NCBI GenBank assembly: GCA_022410635.1
Contig: JAJVDF010000126.1
Coordinates: forward strand, 186,001-250,000
Direction: 5' to 3'
From: Tretioscincus oriximinensis
Taxonomy: Eukaryota; Chordata; Lepidosauria; Squamata; Gymnophthalmidae
DNA length: 64,000 nucleotides
Shown here: positions 12,403 to 61,982 of the stretch, in pieces
How the letters are laid out: every line of letters starts with the position of its first letter
How positions within the stretch are numbered: position 1 is the stretch's first letter
Notes under the pieces: model-generated
The model's database searches: none
The model's input: only the letters and a program-made list of their open reading frames with translations
Told to the model about the DNA's origin: nothing
Translations under genes and position numbers: made by a program

Positions 12403-12976
12403 TCAGGGGATATTCCAAGCCTTTTTAGAGTGGTTCTTCCATGACCATCATGGACATGATTCACAAGATGAGCTACGTTTCACATTACAGACTATACCCA
12501 CCAGACTGCAACCCACTTATTTTTTCCAACATGTTTCTTTAGATACAGTATTTATCTAAGGAAAAGAAAACAACATGACCTTTCACTAAGACATCCCCTT
12601 AAATACCCCATACCCGGGATACCACAGTCTATTCCAGTGTAATCTTCAAGCTTAAACATTCTCGCAGCACCATTTTTTGTAACTGTATTTACTATTGTCC
12701 ATCTTCTTACCAAATCTGTCAGCTATCTTAAATACACCCCTCCTCTCATTTCACCATTATAGGCTGATACTACCCAGATGCTGGGTAAGCTTAATGGCTG
12801 CAGAGTATAAAAACACTCAAGAACTCCATACTTCAATCTGCTGCGTCTGCACGAACATTCCTTTACTTTTCTCAGCTCGTTCTTTCCCTTATTTGAGTTC
12901 CAGCAATTGATTTGCTTGACATATTCCACAGGCCCATTCAAGGCCATTCAGTTTGGTGTCTTTTAGCAGGTGGTAT

Positions 12977-36867
<23,891 letters not shown>

Positions 36868-36943
36868 TTCTGAAACTTATGAGAAAAACTAATGAGACAA
36901 TAAAAAAGTTCCTTATGACATATACAAACAGAATTTATATATA

Positions 36944-37027
36944 CACTACATTGCCAAAAGTATTCACTCATACCTACATTCACTTGTGTAGGTAGGTAGG
37001 TGAACAAATACCTTTGGCAATATAGCA
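36944..37027. mobile_element. Tc1-like mini-MITE, 84 bp
   Basis: The left end is CACTACATTGCCAAAAGTAT. The right end is the near-complement ATACCTTTGGCAATATAGCA. TA flanks lie at 36942-36943 and 37028-37029. The end wording is that of Tc1-type elements known from fish and frogs. Almost no internal sequence is left. Confidence 0.75.
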
Positions 37028-37029
37028 TA

Positions 37030-38587
37030 TTTCTATAAATTACTAAAAACTTCAGCAAAGGCTGTGTACAGTTATGGTCCACATGTCAGTCAATGGAAGT
37101 TTTGGAACTTGTTTCTAAAGGCTGAAACTTCACCCATGACTCAGAGGTCATGTTCCCACTGGGTCACATCTCAGAATAGGAGCTCCGTACTGAGCTATAG
37201 CCCAGAATAAGGGCTTAGTGAGGACAGGTACAGAAATACACAAAATCGACAGACATTGCAACTGAATGTTCCTGCCTCAGTAACCCAAAAAGCATTACCT
37301 AGAAAAGTAATCAGCAATTGTAAAACTGTACCATAGCTTAAATGCTACTTGTTTATACACTCATCTTATTATAAAATAAGCAACATGTCCCAAGCTGAGA
37401 TGGCATCCTCCTGAACTGCTAAGCCCCTCCCCATGCAGATTCTATCATTTTTAGCTGCTCTGTTTTAGCTGTTTTTGAAATTGTTCCACATCACTCCAAA
37501 GCTCATGTTAGCCTCAGAACTGGCACGTGGGTTTCTAAATGTTTCAAAATTCATACAGATTTCTGGCCTTCAGGTTCTTGGGGACTCATCTCAGCAGTGA
37601 TTCTTATTATTTTGCTAAGAAGAGTCGCCCATAGTATATCAAACCACAGAAGCATCCATATTAAGGGCTACCAGTAATTTGGACTAGGATGCCATTTGGG
37701 GCGCCTTGACCCACACTGTGCTCCATCCTGCTAAGGGTACTAAGAAGGACCATACTGTTTTTATTCCATATCAGAATTGTGTAACTCATAGATCCTTTCC
37801 TATTTTGTATTCAGGGAAACTGAAGAAAAGCCCCAAGCAACCAGAAGTTTTCTCTGCATATAGAGCAGCTGTTGGATACACCTGATGCTTTCATTTGTAC
37901 TTTCTTCAAATATTCTGAAAGATACAAATGGTTCTTGGGGGATTTTTTATTCAGTCATGACAAACTTCTGATTGTCCACGAGCATCTCTAGGCAGATACA
38001 GAAGAGCTTTGCCATAGCCTACTGATGAGGAGAGGTTGGAAATCAAACTGCCTATCTTCTGCTTTCCAGTGCTTTTACTCTGCCACTGGCATATCTTACA
38101 AAAGCTAAACTGTGTTAGAAAAAAATCCCTTGCAGAATGAATTTTCTCTGTTTTCAAAACTTTTTGAGATTTAATTTTAGAGATGTAAAAAGTACTGATT
38201 AGTAAATTGGGGTACTAAATTAGAGGAAATTACCAGTAACAATATTCCAAGGAGATTATTCAAATTGCTGATGTAAAACCCAGATTAAAGACTACTTAAC
38301 TTTTATAAAATCATTTCAAGTTAATTGATCAAACAAAAGTCAATGGGGAATGAAAACATAGCTGCAAAGTTATTTCAAAATGAGTATTTGTTTCCCAAAT
38401 CTTTGCAAATTTTCAAGAGGGACCAACCCACTCCCAAAGAAACAATGACTGGTTACTTCAGCCATGTATTCATGTGTATGTTTAGAAGTGGAACTCTTAT
38501 TTCTTCTATAGGTGCCACCAAATCTTTCACTGTAATGTCTATTCTGGTGCAAATAAGCATTACAATTCACCTCAATATTCTAGTTTT
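37030..38587. other. PRDM15 intron 1, no clear feature
   Basis: AT-rich. A weak MIR-like stretch may lie at about 38030-38060 (GGTTGGAAATCAAACTGCC). No exon was found. Confidence 0.4.
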
Positions 38588-38615
38588 CATAGAATCAGAG
38601 TTGGAAGGGACCTCT
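38588..38615 (-). mobile_element. CR1 tail, ATTCTATG type, reverse
   Basis: CATAGAATCAGAGTTGGAAG then GGACCTCT is the complement of the bird-type CR1 3' end. Confidence 0.6.
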
Positions 38616-38714
38616 AGACTGCCCAGGTGCAATTGATGGGTCACTGTGTGAGGTAGAATGCTGGACTAGATGGGCTCTGGCCCAGTCCAGTAAGGCTCCT
38701 TTTATGTTCTTATG
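38616..38714 (+). mobile_element. CR1 tail, TTCTTATG type
   Basis: From ACTGCCCAGGTGCAATTGAT to TTATGTTCTTATG. It abuts a reverse CR1 tail of another subfamily without a gap. Confidence 0.8.
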
Positions 38715-39747
38715 AGTCACATTAATTGAACCTTTCTTGAATGATTAGAGAAATGTAGGCCTGATTCACGCTTGGTCTTAATGTGTTCCAAAAAAGTGAT
38801 CTAAGGGGGCTACTGTCCACATGCCATTCCTGCCTAGCACAAGACACAGAAGGGGCCATGTTTGGTCAGAATGAGTTGTGGACAGCAGGCCTTTTCACAG
38901 CCAAGTGTGAATTAGGTCATAGTGACAACCAGAAGTCACAGGGAAGTCTACCACCAGCTACAACACAGGACTGTGTTTGCTCTGCAAGAAAGTGGCTTTG
39001 TACAGCTGTATATTATGTGTTTCTGTATTCTGGGAAGAACACACACTTTTTGCAGCAATTTATTTATTCACCACACAGAATTAGATCTGGAAGCAAACGT
39101 TACTAGAGACCTATGAGAATAGAAGCTGCAACTGTAGAGATCCTTTTTTTTCTTCACGTAGATATCAGATACCCTTTGAGGTATGTTTTTCTAACAATGC
39201 ATAAGGCATTCCAGACTCTCAACTCAGACCCATGGACACCTGAATCAAGTAACAGGCAGATTGATTATTACTTTAGTTCCCAGCTGATAAGGATTCCCAA
39301 GGAAAATTTATAGGCTTTTTTAATTTTGAGGTTTAGACAACTGCCTTTCTTCTGGCTGGTAGCTAGCCCTGCAGGCTGTGGAACAAGAACTCTTCCAATT
39401 ACAACTACAGGGTCTTATCTAAACAATACAGCTTCAGCCAGAATTCTTCAATTTAGCACGTCAGTCATGTTCTATTTGTCAAAACATTATTAGCAGGAAG
39501 AATAGAAAGATGCAGTAGTAATAGGTAAAAGAGCAAAATGCTACATAATCTAAAAAGCTGAGCAGAGTATGTTCAAACAGAACTAATCATAGTCCTTGTG
39601 TGAACTTTTCAGCCTTGTGTAAATTTAGTTTTGTATAGCTGTAATTAACGAGTATACACATTTAAAAAGAAGGAAAAATTCAGAAACACTTCTTACAAAG
39701 CCAGATGCTAGAACTCAAAGTACAGCTGTGTTACTCTGGATCAAAAA

Positions 39748-39848
39748 TTCTAGCAAGGGGATCTTGCAGCACCTTAAGAGACTAACAAGTTCTTCAAATG
39801 CAATGGACTCCACAGCATCTGAACAAGTATGCTTAATCTATGAAAGAT
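39748..39848 (+). mobile_element. Unclassified repeat, single copy
   Basis: CTAGCAAGGGGATCTTGCAG then CACCTTAAGAGACTAACAAG, and a downstream GCATCTGAACAAGTATGCTT part. Best single copy of the AGCAAGGGG family. Confidence 0.6.
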
Positions 39849-39959
39849 CACTGTAATGTTTTTTCTTGTCTGAAGTAACTGGCATTAGAAAAAAAGCTCC
39901 AAACCCCACCCACCCCCTCCAAAGGCAGAAGACCTTGGCTGCATCAACTGATGGTTGCG

Positions 39960-40240
39960 CTGGTGTGAAGAGGCAGGGGAAGGGAGGGGGAGAGANNNNN
40001 NNNNNNNNNNNNNNNNNNNNNNNNNNNNNNNNNNNNNNNNNNNNNNNNNNNNNNNNNNNNNNNNNNNNNNNNNNNNNNNNNNNNNNNNNNNNNNNNNNNN
40101 NNNNNNNNNNNNNNNNNNNNNNNNNNNNNNNNNNNNNNNNNNNNNNNNGGGGGGGAGGGAGAAAGAGGGGAGGGGGAAAGGGAGAGAAAAGCGGGAAGAG
40201 GGGGAGGCAGAGGAAAACGGAGGAGAGACTCAGGCTTGGG
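39960..40240. repeat. Purine-rich tract with assembly gap
   Basis: GGGGAAGGGAGGGGGAGAGA leads into N from 39996 to 40148. GGGGGGAGGGAGAAAGAGGGG-type sequence follows to about 40235. The gap is probably an unresolved (GGGA)n-like repeat. Confidence 0.8.
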
Positions 40241-40659
40241 GTGGGGATGATGAGGTCAAGAATGTAATGCCTTTTTCCTTTTTGAGCTGCAATTCAACTA
40301 CCTTGTAGCAAGGAATAATGGGAGTCAAAGTTCAGTAATATTGAGGGGGGGTCAGCACTTGTCAGTGCTAAACCTTTCAGATATTTTTTTCCCTAAGGAA
40401 AGAAAACAGGGAAGATAAAGCTTCACTAGTAAATTGCTATTTGATCTCATCATATTGTAGTTGGATCAAAATACAGTTTGAGAAATCTAGCAAACTTTTT
40501 CAATTTGGACTCCCCTGACAGCTGTCATTCTCAGGTCCTTATTCTTCAGAATATTATAGTTCAGAATAAAATTGAATGCAGAATGGGCAATAAACAAAAT
40601 CACTGGAAAAGCATGTCTTGAATAGGCACCAGGAAATCACACTGCTATTGTACCAATCA

Positions 40660-40887
40660 ATGCCTATGGGATAGTCTCCCCCTTGAAATGCATCAAGTTT
40701 CTTTATTACAAACCTTCAAAAAATGACTAAAGACAAACTTCTTAATCTTGGTCTTTGGCTCAAGAAATGATTGTCTCTCCCCACTTTCAGGCACTGTGAT
40801 TTTAATATCTTTATTTTAGCATGCTATTGTTGCCCTGAGGCATTTGCGTATAGGGTGGGACAAAAGCATAAATAAATAAAAATCACG
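40660..40887 (+). mobile_element. L2-like LINE 3' tail, copy 2
   Basis: Runs from TATGGGATAGTCTCCCCCTT through GTCTTTGGCTCAAGAAATGA and TTGCCCTGAGGCATTTGCGT to (ATAA)n. Same family as 19670-19825. Confidence 0.65.
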
Positions 40888-41025
40888 TTAAAGAGGGCTG
40901 TCGTGGGGATAAAAGTGGTCAAACAATTCAAAATGAGCAAGTTGCTTTGAAATAAATAAGTATATCTGCATCTTTAATGTGAGGCCTGAAACATACCTGG
41001 GTTGTGTACGGCTCCAGGAAAATCT

Positions 41026-41130
41026 AGCAAAGGAGACTTGTAGCACTTTAGTGACTAGCAAGAAATAGGATAGGTGGCAAGTGATCTATCCTATTTCTTG
41101 TTCTTTAAAATGCTATAAGCCCCCTTTGGT
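41026..41130. mobile_element. Unclassified repeat, head-to-head inverted pair 2
   Basis: The left arm is CTAGCAAAGGAGACTTGTAG onward. The right arm is CTATCCTATTTCTTGTTCTT and ATGCTATAAGCCCCCTTTGG. The arms of about 46 bp pair across a loop of roughly 15 bp. Confidence 0.65.
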
Positions 41131-42099
41131 AGAACCTGGGCTGCTNATACATATTCAGTCTAACATTATCTGAACCTTTGCCCAAAACAAAATATGATCA
41201 CTAATAAAATAGCCACAAACCTGTAAGCAGAAAAAGCTGTGATGCAGACTGGGAGCTGTAGTCTGCAGGGCAGGGCCCCACACAGGCTGGGCAGAACTAC
41301 CAGCAGGCCCCACTACCAGCACAACAGCAGCTGTTACACTTTTTTCACATTNGGGCTGTTGATGCTACTACTGTCAGCTTTATTAGGCATCCAAACCCAT
41401 AAAACCCATAAAACAGGAAACAGAACTTCTGTCAGGTAGTGGAGAAACAAGAAGCAGGCAGTTTGTTATTGTTTATTGTCTGGGACCTAATCAAAATTGC
41501 AACTTTTTAAAAGCGACTACATTCTAATTTCTTTCCCTTTAGTAAGCAATATCACACACATGTATTGCGAAAATCTAAAACGAAGGCAATTTATGCCAAA
41601 CAATACTCTCTTCGATTACACTTTATGCCAGCTCTTTTCAATAAAGAAGTGAGTTCCTAATAAGTCCTTAATGATTCAGGAACCCAAAACCAATTTCAAG
41701 GTATGTTTCAAGATTAGATATTATACNAAATGCAAAACTAGATATTAAAACATCATTTTAAACAAATCACCCACAGTCAGAACTTCCAACCCATCCATCA
41801 CAATGTCAGAACTATGTGAGTGGAACTGAAAAAAGCCCAAATGGGAGAATTACGCATCCCATATTGAATTGTCGATTTCAACTGAGAATTAAGATGACCG
41901 TTTTCATCTTCACAAAAAGTAGTTGCATTATACGACGGGGGGGGCAGGTGTGGATTAAGGACTGCTTAAAGAATTAAAATAAAACCCGTCTGCGCTGGAA
42001 TCGACATGATTTCCTAACCCAGGGAGTAAACGGAAGAATACTATGTTGTTGTGTTTTAAAAAACCCACTTTTGTGGCGGTGGCGGTGGGGGGGTGAATG
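41131..42099. other. Upstream part of PRDM15 intron 1
   Basis: AT-rich with single N bases and a G9 run at 41937-41945. No feature is recognised until the CpG island begins. Confidence 0.45.
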
Positions 42100-42270
42100 C
42101 ATCCCGTGAGGGAAAAGAGAGCGGCTGAGACCTTCGCCCTGCCGAGCCCCCGAGGGCGGGTGGGAGCCCTTCTGTGCCAAGCAGGGGGTATTCTGTGTGT
42201 GGTGACAATGCACGGCGTCGCGGGAGAAGCATCGGGAGGCGGCGGCCACGGGTTTCCGCGGGGTTCCCAC

Positions 42271-42334
42271 CTACTCCGGTGCCCGCCTTCCCTCCTCCAG
42301 CCACGGCGCCTGGTTCTCCCTCAGGTGGCGCCAT
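42271..42334 (-). CDS. PRDM15: Possible alternative first coding exon of PRDM15
   Basis: An ATG at 42334-42332 in good context (CCCATGGCG) opens 21 codons plus one base, MAPPEGEPGAVAGGG and on, up to a donor-like GTAG|GTGGGA. Joined to the acceptor at 36869 the frame runs on as V-E-M-A-E-D into the known start. That gives an in-frame Gly/Pro-rich extension of 22 residues. It depends on this donor being used; a one-in-three chance match of frame cannot be excluded. Confidence 0.35.
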
Positions 42335-42886
42335 GGGGAGTCCAGAGNCCGCCCAGCTCCTGACAGGTTCCCAGGCGGCCGCCCGTCACCCCCAAGCCCA
42401 GCAACCCGCCCTGCCTCCCGCTCCCTCCCAGCTGGGGCTGCATGGGCGAAGGGAAGAAGGGGAGCCTCGGCCTGAAGCCGCCATCGCCGCCGCCGCCTCG
42501 CAGCGACGTCGGCGATAAACAAGCTCTGTCTGGGTCCGCTCCGTCCTCCGCGCAGGAGGACAACCGCATCGGAACTGCGGCCCGGGGATCCGGGAGTGGC
42601 TCCACCGGGTTTTGCCTCGGACCTGCCTCGCCCCTTTTCACGCCGCGCGCGCTGCGGCCGCGCCGGGCGGCTCCTGCTCCTGCCTGCTGTAACAAAGAAC
42701 AGGCGGCGTGGAAGAGGCGAGCGGGACGGAGGGGAGGAGCGCAGAGGAGCTGGGGCCCCGCGGCGTCTTTCTGGCGGACAACCCGGCCGGTCGGGCTCCA
42801 AACAGGGCAACGGGGCTCCCCGGGCCAGCAGGGAGCGGGAGGTTCTCAGTGGGGGGGTGGGGTCGGAGGGGGGGGGTGGCCGTTAC

Positions 42887-42992
42887 CTGTGCTTGGAATG
42901 TTCGCACCCGGATCGATTGAATCCGGACTCCGGGTTCCGATCCCAGCCGGAAACCGTGCTCTTTGCCGGAAAGGGCGCTGTGACTTATACAA
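42887..42992 (-). other. PRDM15: Putative PRDM15 5' non-coding first exon
   Basis: Stretch between the inferred start site and the donor GTAACG at the 42887/42886 border. Spliced to the exon at 36869 it would supply only 5' UTR. The start is inferred from the promoter motifs, not seen directly. Confidence 0.4.
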
Positions 42993-43013
42993 GGCATCAT
43001 GGGAGTAGTAGTT
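42993..43013 (-). promoter_or_regulatory. ZNF143/THAP11-type promoter motif
   Basis: The minus strand reads AACTACTACTCCCATGATGC, close to the ACTACAATTCCCAGAATGC-type element found near many CpG-island start sites. Its place at the upstream edge of the island, on the PRDM15 strand, fits a core-promoter role. Confidence 0.5.
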
Positions 43014-43029
43014 CGCGGGGTTGGTAACA

Positions 43030-46000
43030 AGGGAATATATGAGCTGGCAAGGGCATGGATGGCAGAAAAGCTTGATTGAACATATTCTGGAATAAGGGGA
43101 AGATACTTGGGCAGCTGGGTTTACGCGTGTCGGAAGAAGGGAGACTGTGACCCTTTCTGTACTGGGGCTTCTCCTGAATTATTATCTGGAATTGAAACCT
43201 GCTTCTGACCACAAGCTGAAGCTTTGCAACTGGACTTTCCAACGTCTGCATCAGCACATGGGTGAAAGTCATATTTCAGGATATAATCCGGATTAAGATG
43301 CAGTGAAGAAAGGTGCGCTGTACTATGAGTGGTAGGGTACTAATCTGATTTATGGACCGCTGGATCCTAGAGAAGTTTCTGCCATTAGCTTTACATTGCA
43401 TTTTAATTTGTGGCGTTTATATCTGCCTCGCTCCAAAGAGCACAAGATGAATCTCCATTTTATCCTCTAAATTTAGAGGTGGTGTGTCATCAGGAGTGTT
43501 GGCTGAAAGGGGATTTGTTGTTAAAGATTCCAAGGCCATTTCTTCACCTTTTACATGCCTATAATCAGAATCAGTGGGTCTGGAACAGCCTGCTGATTTT
43601 GACTGCAAATAGGCATCGGCAGAATCATGGTGCTTTTCCAATACATTTAACTCCATTTTCAGTTTTTTTTTCTTGGTTTTGTCCAGTTCTTCAGGACAGA
43701 AGATGAGTAAAAAGTATATATTGGAATTTCTTCCTAATTTCTCTGATTATCTTATAAATTAAAAAAACCCTCTTTGCATAAAAGTCCTGGAATTAATGTC
43801 TGTAGCACAAGCAAGCCATAATCTCAAGCCTTTCTGCATTGAAATGCTGTGATCTGAACTAGGTCTGTAGCAGTGAGGCCCAGTAATTCAGACCATGGTC
43901 AGGCATGTGAAACACCACCCTCACTGATCCTGAAACGCACACAAAGATTTGGAAGAGCTAAACTCTTGAGTTTGGAAAGATTAGGAATGAAAGATTTTGG
44001 TACAACGCTGAAAAGAGTTCTCTGCATGCCTCTGTTATACATTAGGCCTAGTAGATCTTGATATCAGTTCTCCTGATGATTGAGATTAAGCCCCCCTTGG
44101 TCTGGATCATGCACCAGTAATGAGATAGGCTCCCACATTAATGAATGGGAGACCTGTAGTCTCCTTTCTGATCTTGCCTAAACAGCAGTACAAGAAATCT
44201 TATCCCACATTATTTGTACAGGGTAGAGAGAAAGAGTCCACCTGTGCATGCTATCGTATTGCATAACATTTGTTGACTATGAATTATATATTGTGTACAG
44301 CAGAGTACAAGCATTGTTCAGCACTTTCAAAGCCTTTCAAACAATTACATATCATGATGAGATTGTCTTAGCATTTGCTATATGCAAACCATACTAGGCA
44401 ACCATCACTGTCCATGCAAATTTCATGAAAAGCATGCAGTAGGGGAGGAGGAAAATGGGAGGATTTGATACCCAAAGGAAAAAAAATCCGAATGACAGCT
44501 GAGTAAGGCACTTTGGGGAGGGATTGTATCTTTCAGATTAATAAGCAGAAACCATCATAGGACTAAAACTGCAACTAAATATCACTGACTTATTTTGGTA
44601 TTTTTGGATATTCCAAAGTAAAAGCCATGCTATGTTCCAGAATATTTAAAAACAGCAGAATAAGTCAGCAATATCAGAATGCGGCTTAATATTTAAATAG
44701 TAACTACAGCATGCCTTGTTTTGAAAGTGTGGTAAGATCAGTATATAAGACAAACTGCTTTCAATTGTGCAAATGACTCAACAAACTGATAAAGCCAAGA
44801 AGAACCACCGTTACCACAAGTTTAGTACTCAGGCCTAAGTTTAGTACTCAGTGTATACCCTTTATTAGAACATTTCCTTATCTTTCTGCAGTCTCCCCTT
44901 GAATAGCAACATTTTATTCATGGAATTGAGTCAGACATTCAGAAATGACCAACAAATAATCTAATTTGGGGAAGAACTAATAGTTCGGTCAGTAAGAAAA
45001 AAAGATCTTGTATTTTTCTATTTACACAATTCTTTCCCACAGCTTCAATCTGGGATACTAAAGTCTTCTTGTCTGCCTGTCTCCACATTCCCAACCAACT
45101 GATCTGTCATTGGATGTAATCCCATCCCTTAGATTTTGGTTTCCTTGGGGTGGGAAAAGTGAGTGCCATTTAATACTGTATTGCCATATCTAACAGAGGA
45201 GCTTCGAGAATGACTATTGCAATTCTGCCTCTTCCTTTGGCCTGCCATGGTTCCACTGAAGAACTACATCTCTGCACTGCTTTGTGAAAGACCACCATTT
45301 ATTTTTCTGTATGCCTCTTTGTTTGGAAATTGGTATGATCAAAATCACAATTTTATAGAGTTAGGCAAAAGGAAAAGTAATGGGGAGCAAAATACTCATG
45401 CAGCTGTGCTCCATGGTGTGTATAAGTGCTGCTTATAATAGTAAGTATGTGTGTGTAAGAAGGATAAAGTGATACATTGTGCTATTTTCCCTAAAGTACA
45501 TAGACAGGTAGTGCTTGTTCACACAAGTTTCTTTCAGGACAGAGAAAATTGCAATGGAAGGCTTACAATTTTTCATGTATTAATTCTGCACAACTGCTAT
45601 GTAGGTCAAAGTCTCCTTTCTATAGATTCACACTCCCTAACCACAAGGAAATGCAAAATGGCACCAGTTATCTTCCTTCTGTATGCCAGTTTTTGCACAA
45701 CACTGCTAGTAAAGAAACCCACTTTCCCAGAATTATGCATAGTCGGAGATGCAAAAAGAAGCCTACTTTGGGGGGGGGGGGCACAACACTATGCTCCAAG
45801 GGGTCATGTGTATTCAATAAAGCGGGAATGTGTAGAAGAAGAGTAAAGCGTTTCACCCCTGTCTTGACACACTAACCTCGCAAACAACGGAAGTATTCAG
45901 ATGACAATGATAAATCATCTTTTTGAAAATATCTGTCTGTAATCTATTAAAACTATGAAACAGTTATATATTGACATTCCAGGGAAGTTGCCTCTATTAG

Positions 46001-46880
46001 TACGCAACATGTTGAGGCTACAGAATATAAGTGATATTTTTTTTAATGTGAAGATTTCCAATCTTGAGAAATTGTATTCCGGTGTGACAAAACTGCATGA
46101 ATCCTTTGATAAAGAAAAACACACCACACTGAACATAACTTTGGCATATTCTTTTAAAACTAATAGCAGTTGTGAGACTTTCAAATAAGAGTTTAAATGT
46201 TTTCAAGTATTTGTAAGATTGAGCAGCAAGTACTTTTCATTTTAAACAGTTTCACATTTCAGTTTGTTTCTGTGCCACTACCAAGCTGTACGGTATTGCG
46301 ACTGAAGGCATTTGTCCCCTTGTCCCAAATCCATTTACAAGAAAGCAAATTCTATTGATTACAACAGACTTTATCTTCAGCATCACACGGTGTTTAAGGC
46401 ATTAGCATTTCTATAAATTAATCTCTGAAATAGTTTCTCTTTGAAAACTTTACTGCCTGTTGCTTTTGGGCATGGATGAGATGTGGCCGATTCCTGGTTA
46501 TCTACATGGGAGTTCTGTGCCATTTTCTTAACATAGGAGTAGTTTGCCATTCAGGGAGAGGCTGGAAATTGAACCAGCAATCCTATCATTCCCAAGCAGT
46601 TCGCCCTACTGTTGAGCAATCAATGCTCTCGTTATGCCTGATAATGTCATGTTCAAAACTTAAATTACCTTCTACATGTGTCCCCAGGAGCATCACACTA
46701 GTCAGTTAACTCCACTTCATAATTAAACACAGTGATATATAATGATACTAAGTGCTTTTCTGAATGAAAGTAAGAACACAAATCTCATAAATCTCCAAGA
46801 AAGTCTGAATGCTCCAGAGAATTAAGGTACATAGTTTCAGTAAGGACAGTATGCATTCTGTGCAAGTTTTAAAATTATGC
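43030..46880. other. PRDM15-C2CD2 intergenic region
   Basis: AT-rich, no gene recognised. It holds an open minus-strand frame at 43417-43656 described among the findings. There is a G11 run at 45771-45781 and an 18-bp tandem (AAGTTTAGTACTCAG twice) at about 44818-44851. Confidence 0.5.
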
Positions 46881-46883
46881 ACA

Positions 46884-46889
46884 TTTATT
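46884..46889 (-). terminator. Candidate C2CD2 poly(A) signal
   Basis: First canonical AATAAA on the minus strand after the C2CD2 stop, about 945 nt downstream. I saw no canonical hexamer between it and the stop codon. No transcript support is available. Confidence 0.35.
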
Positions 46890-47832
46890 TGTTCCTTGCC
46901 TTGTAGTAAGGAAAAGGAATATATTTTAAAGTTTCAATAATATTCTTGGTTCAAAAATTAAAACAAAGTAAGTAAACAGAATGCTTTGTATCCTTGAGCT
47001 GAGGCATAGTTTTGCTAAGTTTGTATGTTTCCCCAAAGTATGTCATTGAATTGGTAATATAGCTTCTCTGACTTGAGGAATATGAGCATTCAGATAATCC
47101 ATGTAAGCATATCAGCTTTAAAAAGGAGAGTTATTATATATGGACATTACAACAGACCTGGAATAAATTCAGTTTTAACAGATTTGGTCTTTGCATACAA
47201 TTCTGTACTATTAAATCTAATTTATAGTTATTTTATCAGGCCATCTTATCACTTTCATTTCTCCCTATTTAGTTCTATGCACCTTAACTGAGGTTAAATT
47301 TTGATACACACTAAAGAATTAACTCCCAAGTAATTGAATTCAGGATTATGGTTTAAAGGGAGCATTTCCCATTTGAAAATATCTGTATCAGCATATGTTT
47401 GGCTTTCTTATATTTTCTCCATCCAATACCCTGTTTAAAATACGTATTGCTACTTTTCCCCATTCTATTATTATCTTTAAAAAATACAACCATGATATGC
47501 TACTATTAACATACATTCATGCAGACAACTGCCCACTTTGCAATAATTCCCTGGCATTTTGTGTTCATTTGCAAGTGTAACATATATTTTTAAGCTGATC
47601 TTGCAAAGTAGTGTCCTGGATAAACAGTTGACCAATTCTAATGAGCTTATTTCAAAGTAAGCATGGTTACAACCAAAATCTTAGCTTTCACAATTTAAAA
47701 CAGCAACAGTCCTCCATTTTTTCTTCAAGGCCTGGCACTGCCATGAACCACAAAATTTGTGGTATATGATAGTTGGTATTTCTGTAAACAGTTGGTTATT
47801 TGCAGATCAAGTAATTTGGCATATGTGATAAG

Positions 47833-61982
<14,150 letters not shown>

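Larger units (their letters stand above)
42100..43020 (-). promoter_or_regulatory. PRDM15: CpG-island promoter of PRDM15
   Basis: A GC-rich, CpG-dense stretch in an otherwise AT-rich window, just upstream of the first coding exon of PRDM15. On the minus strand it holds ETS-like CCGGAA/TTCCGG sites (near 42948 and 42966) and a ZNF143/THAP11-like site at 42993-43013. It also has donor-like borders at 42887 (CACAG|GTAACG) and 42271 (GTAG|GTGGGA) that could end first exons. Transcription probably starts near 42.95-43.05 kb. Open frames across it on both strands are expected from base composition. Confidence 0.75.

Noticed and set aside
42271..43030. Several 120-188-codon open frames on both strands
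   Set aside because: Expected in a GC-rich CpG island where stops are rare; they overlap in many frames. Only the short frame at 42271-42334 joins the gene in phase.
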